Assembly (NCBI GenBank): GCA_963812255.1
Contig: CAWEUM010000005.1
Location: 806,001-870,000, forward strand
Direction: 5' to 3'
Length of the DNA stretch: 64,000 nucleotides
Source: DATJGR01 sp963812255
Lineage (GTDB): Bacteria > Pseudomonadota > Gammaproteobacteria > Pseudomonadales > Azotimanducaceae
Numbering within the stretch: the first letter of the stretch is position 1; each line of letters opens with the position of its first letter. The notes below the pieces were generated by a model. That model was not told the origin of the DNA. It saw nothing but the letters and a program-made list of their open reading frames with translations, and ran no database searches. Positions 43,657-52,734 of this stretch are shown here, piece after piece. A program made the translations under genes and the position numbers.

Positions 43657-44393
43657 CCGTCGTCGGGACTGATCTCCGCCTCGAAATCGCCGGCTTCGGT
43701 GGTGCCTTTCACCCGAAGCCGATGCCAATCGGTGCCAGAGGATCCGTCCTTCTGGTTGAGTTTGAGTATCCACGTCCGGGATTGACCCGGCAGGATGTAC
43801 GCGGCCACACGCTGCTCGATCACCTTGTCCGGGGTGGCGAGTGGCGCGACCGTGAAATTCAGAACGCGTGCGTGGGCGCCACCCAAATCGTGCGCCGTCA
43901 CGGCCAGCGCGCCATCGGATCCGCGCTTTGCGGTCCATTCCAGTGTTGGCTTCGCAGCTACAGCTGGCTCGACGAAGATCGGCAGACTGATTCGAAGCGA
44001 AACGTTCAACCCGGCAACGGGTTTGGCCTCTGGCGGCACCTCGGTGAGGATCAGTCGGTAACTCAGTTCCCGCTGCGCATCGGCGGCATGTTGCAATGCG
44101 ACCCGCACCAGCTGCGAACCGTTGGGCGGCAACGTGAACACCACCGGGCTGACGAGCACGTCACGGGTCGGCGTCAGGCGGTCCTCGCCATCTGCCTGTT
44201 CCCACAGCATCGCCTGCGCCTCGACCACGACCTCGGCATCCTGCCGATTGCGCAACGTCAGCGCGCCGGTGGCGGCGCGCGACGACAGATCGATGCGCAC
44301 CGGCGAAACCGAAAACGATCCGGCGTGGGCCGGTGTCGGCGACAGCATGAGCGCTGCCGCCGACACCAGCGTGCCGAGGAACAGATTGCGCAC
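43653..44393 (-). CDS. Periplasmic pilus assembly chaperone (PapD-like)
   Basis: A 246-residue chaperone with signal peptide (LVSAAALMLSPTPAHAG) and the two immunoglobulin-like domains of the family: GSFSVSPVRIDLSSR at the start, SPVVFTLPPNGSQLVRVAL with the Pro-rich motif, and RELSYRLILTEVPPE before the second domain. It holds SCPU subunits by donor-strand complementation until they reach the usher. It follows the major subunit gene by 15 bases and overlaps the usher start by 4. Confidence 0.93.
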   Translation of the reverse strand: MRNLFLGTLVSAAALMLSPTPAHAGSFSVSPVRIDLSSRAATGALTLRNRQDAEVVVEAQAMLWEQADGEDRLTPTRDVLVSPVVFTLPPNGSQLVRVALQHAADAQRELSYRLILTEVPPEAKPVAGLNVSLRISLPIFVEPAVAAKPTLEWTAKRGSDGALAVTAHDLGGAHARVLNFTVAPLATPDKVIEQRVAAYILPGQSRTWILKLNQKDGSSGTDWHRLRVKGTTEAGDFEAEISPDDG

Positions 44394-44408
44394 GACCAGA
44401 CGACCCGA

Positions 44409-44912
44409 TCAGTACGTGACCGTTGCGGTGATGTTGTCGGTGTACGTCTGCGCGGGGACACCTGCGGTGTTGTCGACAGCACGCAGCAGGCCGTAAACCG
44501 TGAACGGTACCGGTGTACCGGTACCCACGCCCGCACCCACCGGCGAGGTGCCGGATCCACCCGTGCCGTCTCCCCAGATCGTAGTGTGGCCAAGATCGGT
44601 ATACAGGTTGTAGACGAGGCTGTTGCCGCCGTTGGTGAGGTTTCGGTTCGCGTAGGTGCCAGAGTTGCCAGGGCTCAAATCGACCTTGAACCCGGTGCCA
44701 CTGGTGCACGAAACGTTGATCGTCGACGTCGCCGTCAGGTCGGACGAGCCGTCGTAGGCACCGAGATTGAGGTCCGGGGCATCAACGGAGCAGTTGGTGG
44801 TCACAGTCGCCGAGACCTGGAAAGTATCCGACGTGGTCAACGCAGCCTGAGCTGCGCCGGCCAGCGCCATCAGCGCACCGGCGGCGATCGTGGTGATTAC
44901 AGAATTACGCAT
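44409..44912 (-). CDS. Spore coat U (SCPU) domain protein, probable major subunit
   Basis: A 167-residue secreted protein: signal peptide ending ALAGAAQAALT, then a single SCPU domain with TFQVSATVTTNCSVDAPDL, LTATSTINVSCTSG, and the shared strand NSLVYNLYTDLGHTTIWGDG, ending TYTDNITATVTY. Its two cysteines match those of the minor subunit. It is the first gene of the four-gene operon and closely resembles the last gene's product in layout, so it probably forms the shaft. The ATG at 44912 has GAGGT 5 bases upstream. Confidence 0.92.
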   Translation of the reverse strand: MRNSVITTIAAGALMALAGAAQAALTTSDTFQVSATVTTNCSVDAPDLNLGAYDGSSDLTATSTINVSCTSGTGFKVDLSPGNSGTYANRNLTNGGNSLVYNLYTDLGHTTIWGDGTGGSGTSPVGAGVGTGTPVPFTVYGLLRAVDNTAGVPAQTYTDNITATVTY

Positions 44913-45227
44913 TACATACCTCGCGCTTTGAGTTGAATCCTTCTCTTTCCCGCGCCATCCCTGGCCTGTCGGCCGCGTGGAAGCCGTGGATGCGTTCCAC
45001 ATGCAGGCCACCGAGTCGCCCTCGCAACTGCGTCGGCCCACGAGCAGATTACGCAGGCGGCACTCTCTCACGATGCACGGCAACGCGACCGCGAGCACGT
45101 CAATGCACCGGCGTGACCCCACGCACACGATGCGGCAAAAGCGTCCCTTCGAACCGCCTCGTCGTCGGACACAATACTGGCGACGTTCCCAACGGCACCG
45201 ATATGGCGCAATCTCTCCCAGACACTC
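44913..45227. other. Leader region of the SCPU operon
   Basis: A 315-base spacer between yheU and the major subunit gene, both minus strand. It must hold the operon promoter, but no convincing -35/-10 pair was found; TTGACG near the middle lacks a matching -10 at the right distance. No small gene, RNA or repeat was recognised. Confidence 0.4.
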
Positions 45228-45461
45228 CTACCGGCTTCGCGGTGCCGGCGCGACGATCGTCGTGGTTCGGCTGGCCGGGTCGTAGGTGACGACGGCAACC
45301 CCATTCGCCAACTGACGGCGCACGGATTCGCGCTTTTGATCGAGATCGAAGTCGCGATGTCCGTAATCGGTGCCCTCGCGATTGATGAAGTCGTCGATGA
45401 CACCGTCGAGCGCTTCGTCGGACAGCGCCTCAATCGGAATGTTGATGATTCCCCTGCTCAT
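45228..45461 (-). CDS. yheU: YheU family protein (UPF0270)
   Basis: A 77-residue protein of unknown function widely conserved in gammaproteobacteria. It has INIPIEALSDEALDGVIDDF, then the family core REGTDYGHRDFDLDQKRESV and RRQLANGVAVVTYD. The start at 45461 gives the usual short N-terminus. It is divergent from the response regulator gene across 137 bases. Confidence 0.9.
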   Translation of the reverse strand: MSRGIINIPIEALSDEALDGVIDDFINREGTDYGHRDFDLDQKRESVRRQLANGVAVVTYDPASRTTTIVAPAPRSR

Positions 45462-45484
45462 CGCGTGATCGCGATCGCAACTAC

Positions 45485-45511
45485 GGTACTTGCGCGTTGC
45501 ATTTCAGTACC
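45485..45511. promoter_or_regulatory. Spaced inverted repeat in the yheU/response-regulator intergenic region
   Basis: GGTACT at 45485-45490 and AGTACC at 45506-45511 form perfect 6-base arms around 15 bases. The site lies in the divergent promoter region and could be an operator, perhaps for the adjacent response regulator. A chance dyad is also possible. Confidence 0.3.
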
Positions 45512-45598
45512 ATACCGGCTTTCATTCCACTGCGCGACGCGGCTACGGATTGTGCTGCCTCGCGCGCCATCTCGGCATGCCAACAAGGACTAGGAATC

Positions 45599-46306
45599 AT
45601 GGCCGAACAGGAACACATTCTCGTCGTCGAAGACGAACCGATCACCCGCGAGCAGCTCGTTTCGTATTTCGAAGAGGAAGGTTTCAAGGTCTCCTCGACT
45701 GGAAACGGCGATGAGGTCGTCGGCCTGGTCACCGACACCAACGTCATTCTAGTGCTTCTCGATATCAAGCTGCCCGGCAAAGATGGTCTGACGTTGACGC
45801 GTGAAATCCGCGCGCATTCCGATATCGGTATCATCCTCGTGACCAGCAAGCAGGAGCAGATCGACCGTATTCTCGGCCTCGAAAGCGGTGCCGACGACTA
45901 CGTGACGAAACCGTTCGATCCGCGCGAACTGCTCTCCCGCGCACGCAATCTGATCCGCCGGGTGCACGTCCAGCAACGGCAGCGGCGCAAAAACCACATC
46001 CGCAAATTCGCCGGCTGGACACTCGATCTGAACAAGCGCGAGCTCACCTCCGCCGAAGGCGAGTCGAATCAGCTTTCGGCCGGCGAGTACCAGTTGCTGC
46101 TGTCGTTCATGGAGAAGGCCGGCGAGGTGATGAACCGCGACCAGATCATGAACCGCATCCGCAACCGCGAATGGTTTCCGGACGACCGCTACATCGACGT
46201 GCTGGTCGGCCAGCTACGCAAGAAGCTCGGTGAAAGGGCCGCAACCGCCAAGATCATCACGACGATCCACGGCACCGGCTATCTGTTCACACCCGAGGTC
46301 GTGTAA
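45599..46306 (+). CDS. OmpR-family response regulator, ArcA/TorR-like
   Basis: A 235-residue regulator. The receiver domain starts HILVVEDEPITREQL, with phosphoacceptor Asp55 in LLDIKLPGKDG and the Lys of YVTKPFDPREL. The winged-helix output domain ends ATIHG-like TTIHGTGYLFTPE. The segment LGLESGADDYVTKPFDPREL and overall spacing resemble ArcA and TorR. The ATG at 45599 has an AGGA 6 bases upstream; longer in-frame starts lack conservation. The giant hybrid kinase follows after 74 bases and ends in receiver-Hpt, just as ArcB does, so the two probably form one phosphorelay. Confidence 0.9.
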   Translation: MAEQEHILVVEDEPITREQLVSYFEEEGFKVSSTGNGDEVVGLVTDTNVILVLLDIKLPGKDGLTLTREIRAHSDIGIILVTSKQEQIDRILGLESGADDYVTKPFDPRELLSRARNLIRRVHVQQRQRRKNHIRKFAGWTLDLNKRELTSAEGESNQLSAGEYQLLLSFMEKAGEVMNRDQIMNRIRNREWFPDDRYIDVLVGQLRKKLGERAATAKIITTIHGTGYLFTPEVV

Positions 46307-46380
46307 CGTAGACACGCGCTGCGCCGACGATTGCGACGTGACCCTCTACTGACCTGACCGGCGGAGCACAGCTCACCGCC

Positions 46381-49300
46381 ATGGCCGACTTCGAGTTAGA
46401 CATTGAGAAGCGCATCTACGAGAGCGCCAGCACACTCGTCCATCGCGGGCGGCTGGGCGAGCGGCCGGTCATCGTAAAGACACTGAAATCCTCCGCGGCC
46501 GGGCCGAGCGCGATTGCGCGCTATCACCATGAATTCACGGTCAACCAGTCGTTGACCAGCCCCTACGTCGTGCGCGCGATCGAACTAACGGATCAGGACA
46601 GTCGCATCCTGTTCGAGGACGTCGAGGCGAACGCGCTTCGCGAGCTGATACGGCAGGGAAATCTTTCGTTCGAACAGAAACTTGCCGTGTCCATCCAGCT
46701 CTGCCAGGCGTTGCAGTCGATTCACGACGAAGGCGTGATCCATCGCGACATCAATCCGGCCAACGTCGTGTGCAACCCGGAAGCCGAACTCGTCCGGCTG
46801 ATCGATTTCGGTCTCGCCACGCTGACGCCGCGGGAACATCCCGACGCCACGGCGATTGCCCACCTCACCGGCACGTTGCCGTACATCTCGCCGGAACAGA
46901 CCGGTCGGGTGAATCGCGTCGTCGATTACCGGACCGACCTGTATTCGCTGGGCGCGACCTTGTACGAACTGTTCACCGGTTCACCGCCATTTACCAACAG
47001 CGACCCGCTCGAACTGATTCACTTCCACATCGCACGCCTCGCGACACCGATGAAGGAAGTCAATCCGGCCCTGCCGCAGTGGTTGTCGGATATCACCTCC
47101 AAGTTGCTCGCGAAGCAACCCGAAGACCGCTATCAAAGCGCAGCAGCAGTACGCGCTGATCTCGAAGAAGGCTATGAACTATGGGCGAGCCACGCCGACC
47201 TGGAAACCTTCTCGCTCGGACGCTCCGACGCGCGCGGTCAACTGTCGATTCCGAAACGACTCTACGGACGGGATAGCCAGACCAAGGCTCTGAACACGCT
47301 GCTCGACCGGGTGGTACGCGGCGAGGTGGCGATCGGGCGCGTACTCGGCGGTCACGGTATCGGTAAAGGCGCGTTCATCGATCTGGCGCTGAGCAACCTT
47401 GCCGTGCGTCATGGTCTGGCCGCACGGGTGCGGCCAGCGCCGGACGAATTCGCAAACGGTCTCGAGATGCTCGCTGAGCTGGCAGCCGCTCTGGTGCGGC
47501 AACTGCTATCGCGTCCGTCGAGCGATGTCGATGCGTTCGCCGCGCGCCTCAAGCGCCTCACCAACGACAATCCTTCACCGCTCATCGCGCTGGTGCCGGA
47601 ACTCGAATCGATCGTCGAACGCGACGCCGCGGACAACGCGGCACTCTACGGGCGCGCGGAGGAACATCTGCTGCGAGCATTGTTGCGCGCGTTCAGCCCG
47701 ATTCCGGTGGTCATTGCCATCGAACAGGCCGATCGCATCGACCCCGATACGGTAGCCGAATTATTGTCGGTGGCTTTGCACGGCCGCCATCTGCTCGTAC
47801 TGACGACGGCGGAGGACAGCGATCTCAGCGAATTCAACGACGCGCGGATCGCCGGCAAGACCACCGACATCGCGCTGAGTCCACTGGAAAAGGGCGACCT
47901 GCGTTCGATGCTGGCCGATCTGCTGTCTCAATCGGAAGCGCGCGTGCGGGAACTCGCGGCGGACATCCACGCCAAGACGGACGGTGTGCCGCTGCACGTG
48001 CTCGAACTGCTGTTCGAACTGCACGATCAGAACACGCTGTTCTACGACGCGCTGCACAATCAATGGACGTGGGATCTCGAGCAGGTACGCACCCATTTTT
48101 TCTCCGACAACACGCGCGAGCGGATCGAGCGTCAACTCCAGAAGCTACGTCCGGAGACGCTCGAAGCAATGGAGATCGGCGCCTGTATCGGCGATAGCTT
48201 CGACACCGAACTCGTCGGCATCGTACTGGCGAAGGCATCGACGCAAACACCGATGAGAACGCTGGGCAACCTTCGCAAAGCCGTTGGCGAAGGCCTGATT
48301 GGCGGACTCCGGGACGATACGGAACGCGGTATGCGCTATCAGTTCGCGCACCCTCGCGTACGCGCGTTGATCTACGAACACATCGACGACGACAGAAAGC
48401 TCCGCATTCACCTGGCGATCGCCGACGCGCTGATCCATGCCGATGCCGCCGGCACATCGGCGAAACGAATCGCCGATCAGTTCAACGCGGGCGGGGGACC
48501 CTTCGGCGAGCCTTTCATCGACGATCCATCACGGCGCGATGCGATCGCGCACTACAACCTGCTGGCAGCGCGTGCAGCGCTCGTCGACGGAAGCTTCCAG
48601 CCCGCTTTCAAATACTGCCGCAGCGGCCTGGCGCTGTTTGAGCCGAATCCTGAGGCGCCCGCCGCCGCTCGGGCACAGCTCGTTCAGGCGTTGATCGAAT
48701 GCGCCGCCGAAGCCGCCTTCCTGTGCGGCGACTTCGAACAGCTGACGCGCGTCTTCGCGCTCGCGGACCATCAACGCGTTGGCGCCAGCAGCGCTTTGAC
48801 CGAGCTACGGATTCGCGCTGCGCTCGCCCGCAACGAACTCGGCGAAGCAATCGAGCGTGCCGAACAGAGCCTTGCCCACCTGCCTCATCAGCCGTTGTCG
48901 CCGCGTTGGCCGATACCGTATCTGCGCGCGACGCGACCGCTGCCCGCAGACGTGCCGGTGCTGACCGACGGCCGATTGAAAGAGGCGTTCCGGCTCGAAG
49001 CCCAGCTCGTTCACGCGGGTTACCACATGGGCTCCACCCAATCCGCACAGCTTGCGCAGGACATCATCATTCGCGCGCATCGCGCAGGCTACAGTGCCGA
49101 AGTCGCGTTTGCTTTCGCCGCCGAAGCGGTTCGTCACATCGCCATTGGCAAGACCGCCAAAGCACAGATGCTGGCTACGACTGCGCGCCAACTCACCCAC
49201 CGATTCGCGGACGACAAATTCTCGACGCGCGCGCTGACCCTGTTGTCCGGGCTCGTCGATCATTGGACCGGTACGCTGGAGCAGACGCTGTCGCCATTGA

Positions 49301-52300
49301 CCGAAAATACGCGCCGCAGCATTGCCTCACACGACTACGAATTCGCTCTCGTGGCCATCGTTTTCTATGCCACCAACGCACTGGCACGCGGCATGGAACT
49401 CGCTTCGTTGGCGCGTGAGCTGGCAGCACGCCTGGCCGACGTGACCCCGTTGAAGCACGTGACCGCAGTCAATGTCGCGCGATTCATTCAACAGGTACTG
49501 GCAAGTCTGCTTGGTAACGGAGATTCGCAGGAAGGTGCCGACGATGTGCAGTTCGCCAATCCCGACGACCAGGCAGCACTCGCCTGCATCTATACCCTGC
49601 GGGTGTACTTCGCAGTGCTGTTCAACGACTACCGGGGCGCATCTAACGTTCTCGTCGAGGCACGGCGCTACATCGGCCGACTCACCGGTTCGCCGCTGAA
49701 TCTCTGGTTCACGTTTGCCGACGCACTGACGATACTGCGCCTGCGCGCAGGCGAGGGCATCCGAGCGGTTCGAGAGCCCCTGGCCCTGATGCAACGCTGG
49801 GAACGCGATGGTTGTCAGTCAGCCGCACCGAAGGTTGCCATCATCGAAGCAGAGATCGCCTGGGCGAGGGGTCAAACCACTGAAGCGCTCGAGCGGTACG
49901 AATCGGCGGCACATACGGCGCGCCGACTCGGTCTTGCCAACGACGAGGCGATCGCCTACGAACTCGCCGCGCGCCTGTGCCACAAATCTGCGCGGACCGA
50001 CTTCGCCCGATTGTTCATGCGCAACGCACATCATGCGTATCTGCGCTGGGGCGCACTGTCGAAGGCCAACCAGCTCGAACGCGAATTCCAGGCGTACATC
50101 GGTGATCATCGTGTGTCGAGGCCGGATTCCGGGGCATGGAGTGTCGGCGATCTCGTTGATCTGACTGTGCGCGATTTCGCGAGCGTCAGCGGCACCAACG
50201 AGAGCCACGAAATCGGCCAGCGCCTGCTCGACACGACGACGGTGCTGAAGGCCGCGCAGACGATTTCCGGCGAGATCGTCCTTGATCGGGTGCTGATCAA
50301 ACTGCTGCGTCTTGCGTTGGAACACGCCGGCGCCCAGAAGGCCACGATGCTGCTGTCGCTCGACGGCCGCCTCTATGTCGAAGCGATCGCGTCCATCGAC
50401 GGCGGCGCCACTCGCCGGCTCTCGCCTCCGATCGCACTCGAAGACTGCGAGGAGGTGCCGCAAAGCATCATTCAGTTCGTCGCCAGAACGCGACAGGCGT
50501 TGGTGCTTGCCGACGCGACGAAAGAAGACGTGTTCACGCAGGACGTCTACGTCAAGGATTTCCAACCGTTGTCCGTGATGGGGCTACCGATCATCGCCCG
50601 CAACGAAGCAATCGGCGTACTGTACGTCGAGCATCGCTGGTTGACCGGTGTGTTTACCGCGCAACGCGTCGAGGTGTTGAGTTTGCTCGCCTCTCAAGCG
50701 GCGATCTCGATCGAGAATGCCCGGCTGTATTCGGACTTGCAGGCAACGCGCGACGAATATCGAACGCTCTACGACAGCGCCAACGAAGGCCTGTTCCGAA
50801 TCAGCGGTGACGGGGTGCTGATCCGCGCCAATCCAACGCTCGCGAAGATTCTCGGGTTCGAATCGACCGAGACACTACTGGCTGACTATCGCGACCTGAT
50901 CGATAGGGTGTTTCTGAAGAAGGATCGCGCGCAGGAACTGATGTCGTTGCTCGACGAAACCGGTTTGGCGAGTGGGTTCGAAGCCGAAGGTGTGATCCGC
51001 GACGGTCGCACATTCTGGATGTCGTTGAACGCGCGCGTCAACGAAGACCCGAACCAGGGTGAAGTGATCGACGGCTCGGTGATCGACATCAGCGCTCGAA
51101 TCGAACGTGGTGAGGCCGACAAACGTCGTCAGATCGCCGAAGCGGCGACACAAGCCAAGAGCGAGTTCCTCGCCAACATGAGCCACGAAATCCGGACGCC
51201 GATGAACGCGATCGTCGGTTTCTCCAGGCTCACGCTGGAGACGCAACTGAACCGCAAGCAGCGCGAGTATCTCGCCTCGATTCGCAATGCGGCCGAATCG
51301 TTGCTGACCCTGGTCAACGATGTGCTCGACTTTTCGAAAATCGAAGCCGGAAAGCTGGTGCTCGAAGAAGTGCCTTTCAATTTCGCAGATACGTTGCGTG
51401 AGATCGAACGGCTGTTTCGTACCGAGGTGCGCAAGAAAAACCTCGAATTCAACGTGATCGACCACACCGGCGAGCATGCCGAGTTCCCGAGCGACGGCAT
51501 CATCGTCGGCGACGCGCTGCGCCTGAAGCAGGTGCTGATCAACCTGATCAGCAATGCCATCAAGTTCACCGAGGCTGGCCGCGTCACGGTGGATGCGCGC
51601 ATGCAGCGGATCACGGGTGATGTGCTCGTCATCGGCGTTCAAGTAACCGATACCGGCATCGGCATCAGCGAGGAGCAGCAGACGCGACTGTTCGAATCGT
51701 TCCAGCAGGCAGAGACATCGACCACGCGGCGCTTCGGTGGCACGGGCTTGGGTCTCGCAATCTGCAAGACACTCGTTCAGGTGATGGGGGGCGAGGTATC
51801 CGTTCGATCGGAAATCGGCCAGGGCAGCTGCTTTTCGTTCGATGCGCGTTTCCTGCGGCCAGCCACCAAGGTCAATGTCAGCACCGAAGCTCGCACACGC
51901 CCACGCAGCGCCGACATTCTGCACGGCCGGCGTATCCTGTTGGCGGAGGACAACCCGATCAACCAACAACTCGCGCTCGAATATCTGCAGCGCGGTGATG
52001 CGATCATCGACATCGCCGAAACCGGTCGCAAAGCAATTGACCTGGTGTTCGCAAATGCGTACGACGCCGTTCTGATGGACATTCATATGCCGGAGGTCGA
52101 TGGGCTGACCGCTACACAGACAATTCGCGACGCGGGCTTCGCGATGCCCATCATAGCCGTGTCTGCCGATGCGCTCGCCGAACGGCGTTCCGCCGCACTG
52201 CAAGCCGGTTGCAACGCATACGTTACGAAGCCGATCGATTTCGACGAGCTACTCGGAACGCTCAGCAATCTGCTCGGCGCAGCTTCGGCAGAGGTCGCAC

Positions 52301-52734
52301 CGAAGCGTCGCCGCGCGAGCGACCCGGCGACCGAAGCAGCAGAACTCGCCGACCTCGTCAATCAGCGCACGCCCGGCATCAACATCGGGGAAGCCATCAA
52401 AGGCCACAACGGAAACGTCAAGCTGATGCTGAAGCTGATGGGCGATTTCGGACGCTACTATGGCGACGCCGGCCAACGGATGCGTGACGCGGTGACCGCG
52501 AACGACACGCAGAGCGGCGAGCGTCTGGCGCACAACCTGCACGGTGTCGCCGGTAGCTTCGGCGCAGTCGATCTGAAAGATGCATCGAAGGCTCTCGAGC
52601 TGGCGCTCGCAAACGGCGACAGCAAGAATCTGTTGGGACTCGTTCGGAGCTTCGAGATGGCGCTCTCCGAAGTGCTGGAATCGGCCGAATCCCTCGCGAG
52701 CCGCGAAATCAGCTTCCGCGCAACCGATCTCTGA
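46381..52734 (+). CDS. Giant Ser/Thr kinase - ATPase - GAF - PAS - histidine kinase - REC - Hpt protein
   Basis: A 2117-residue multidomain sensor. Residues 10-268 form a Hanks-type kinase (Lys33, HRDINPANVV with Asp123, IDFGLAT, SPEQ at 170). An AAA/STAND-like ATPase follows from about 295; its P-loop reads GHGIGKGAF, with Gly where Ser/Thr is usual. Residues about 600-1250 are helical, TPR-like. A GAF domain lies near 1300-1450 and a PAS near 1460-1580. The histidine kinase has His1602 in FLANMSHEIRTPMNA, N-box NLISNAIKFTEAG, and GTGLGLAICK. Then come a receiver with Asp1900 (VLMDIHMP) and an Hpt domain with His2051 (LAHNLHGVAGSFGA). Similar three-function kinases occur in cyanobacteria and proteobacteria. 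There are no membrane helices, so it senses inside the cell. Confidence 0.95.
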   Translation: MADFELDIEKRIYESASTLVHRGRLGERPVIVKTLKSSAAGPSAIARYHHEFTVNQSLTSPYVVRAIELTDQDSRILFEDVEANALRELIRQGNLSFEQKLAVSIQLCQALQSIHDEGVIHRDINPANVVCNPEAELVRLIDFGLATLTPREHPDATAIAHLTGTLPYISPEQTGRVNRVVDYRTDLYSLGATLYELFTGSPPFTNSDPLELIHFHIARLATPMKEVNPALPQWLSDITSKLLAKQPEDRYQSAAAVRADLEEGYELWASHADLETFSLGRSDARGQLSIPKRLYGRDSQTKALNTLLDRVVRGEVAIGRVLGGHGIGKGAFIDLALSNLAVRHGLAARVRPAPDEFANGLEMLAELAAALVRQLLSRPSSDVDAFAARLKRLTNDNPSPLIALVPELESIVERDAADNAALYGRAEEHLLRALLRAFSPIPVVIAIEQADRIDPDTVAELLSVALHGRHLLVLTTAEDSDLSEFNDARIAGKTTDIALSPLEKGDLRSMLADLLSQSEARVRELAADIHAKTDGVPLHVLELLFELHDQNTLFYDALHNQWTWDLEQVRTHFFSDNTRERIERQLQKLRPETLEAMEIGACIGDSFDTELVGIVLAKASTQTPMRTLGNLRKAVGEGLIGGLRDDTERGMRYQFAHPRVRALIYEHIDDDRKLRIHLAIADALIHADAAGTSAKRIADQFNAGGGPFGEPFIDDPSRRDAIAHYNLLAARAALVDGSFQPAFKYCRSGLALFEPNPEAPAAARAQLVQALIECAAEAAFLCGDFEQLTRVFALADHQRVGASSALTELRIRAALARNELGEAIERAEQSLAHLPHQPLSPRWPIPYLRATRPLPADVPVLTDGRLKEAFRLEAQLVHAGYHMGSTQSAQLAQDIIIRAHRAGYSAEVAFAFAAEAVRHIAIGKTAKAQMLATTARQLTHRFADDKFSTRALTLLSGLVDHWTGTLEQTLSPLTENTRRSIASHDYEFALVAIVFYATNALARGMELASLARELAARLADVTPLKHVTAVNVARFIQQVLASLLGNGDSQEGADDVQFANPDDQAALACIYTLRVYFAVLFNDYRGASNVLVEARRYIGRLTGSPLNLWFTFADALTILRLRAGEGIRAVREPLALMQRWERDGCQSAAPKVAIIEAEIAWARGQTTEALERYESAAHTARRLGLANDEAIAYELAARLCHKSARTDFARLFMRNAHHAYLRWGALSKANQLEREFQAYIGDHRVSRPDSGAWSVGDLVDLTVRDFASVSGTNESHEIGQRLLDTTTVLKAAQTISGEIVLDRVLIKLLRLALEHAGAQKATMLLSLDGRLYVEAIASIDGGATRRLSPPIALEDCEEVPQSIIQFVARTRQALVLADATKEDVFTQDVYVKDFQPLSVMGLPIIARNEAIGVLYVEHRWLTGVFTAQRVEVLSLLASQAAISIENARLYSDLQATRDEYRTLYDSANEGLFRISGDGVLIRANPTLAKILGFESTETLLADYRDLIDRVFLKKDRAQELMSLLDETGLASGFEAEGVIRDGRTFWMSLNARVNEDPNQGEVIDGSVIDISARIERGEADKRRQIAEAATQAKSEFLANMSHEIRTPMNAIVGFSRLTLETQLNRKQREYLASIRNAAESLLTLVNDVLDFSKIEAGKLVLEEVPFNFADTLREIERLFRTEVRKKNLEFNVIDHTGEHAEFPSDGIIVGDALRLKQVLINLISNAIKFTEAGRVTVDARMQRITGDVLVIGVQVTDTGIGISEEQQTRLFESFQQAETSTTRRFGGTGLGLAICKTLVQVMGGEVSVRSEIGQGSCFSFDARFLRPATKVNVSTEARTRPRSADILHGRRILLAEDNPINQQLALEYLQRGDAIIDIAETGRKAIDLVFANAYDAVLMDIHMPEVDGLTATQTIRDAGFAMPIIAVSADALAERRSAALQAGCNAYVTKPIDFDELLGTLSNLLGAASAEVAPKRRRASDPATEAAELADLVNQRTPGINIGEAIKGHNGNVKLMLKLMGDFGRYYGDAGQRMRDAVTANDTQSGERLAHNLHGVAGSFGAVDLKDASKALELALANGDSKNLLGLVRSFEMALSEVLESAESLASREISFRATDL

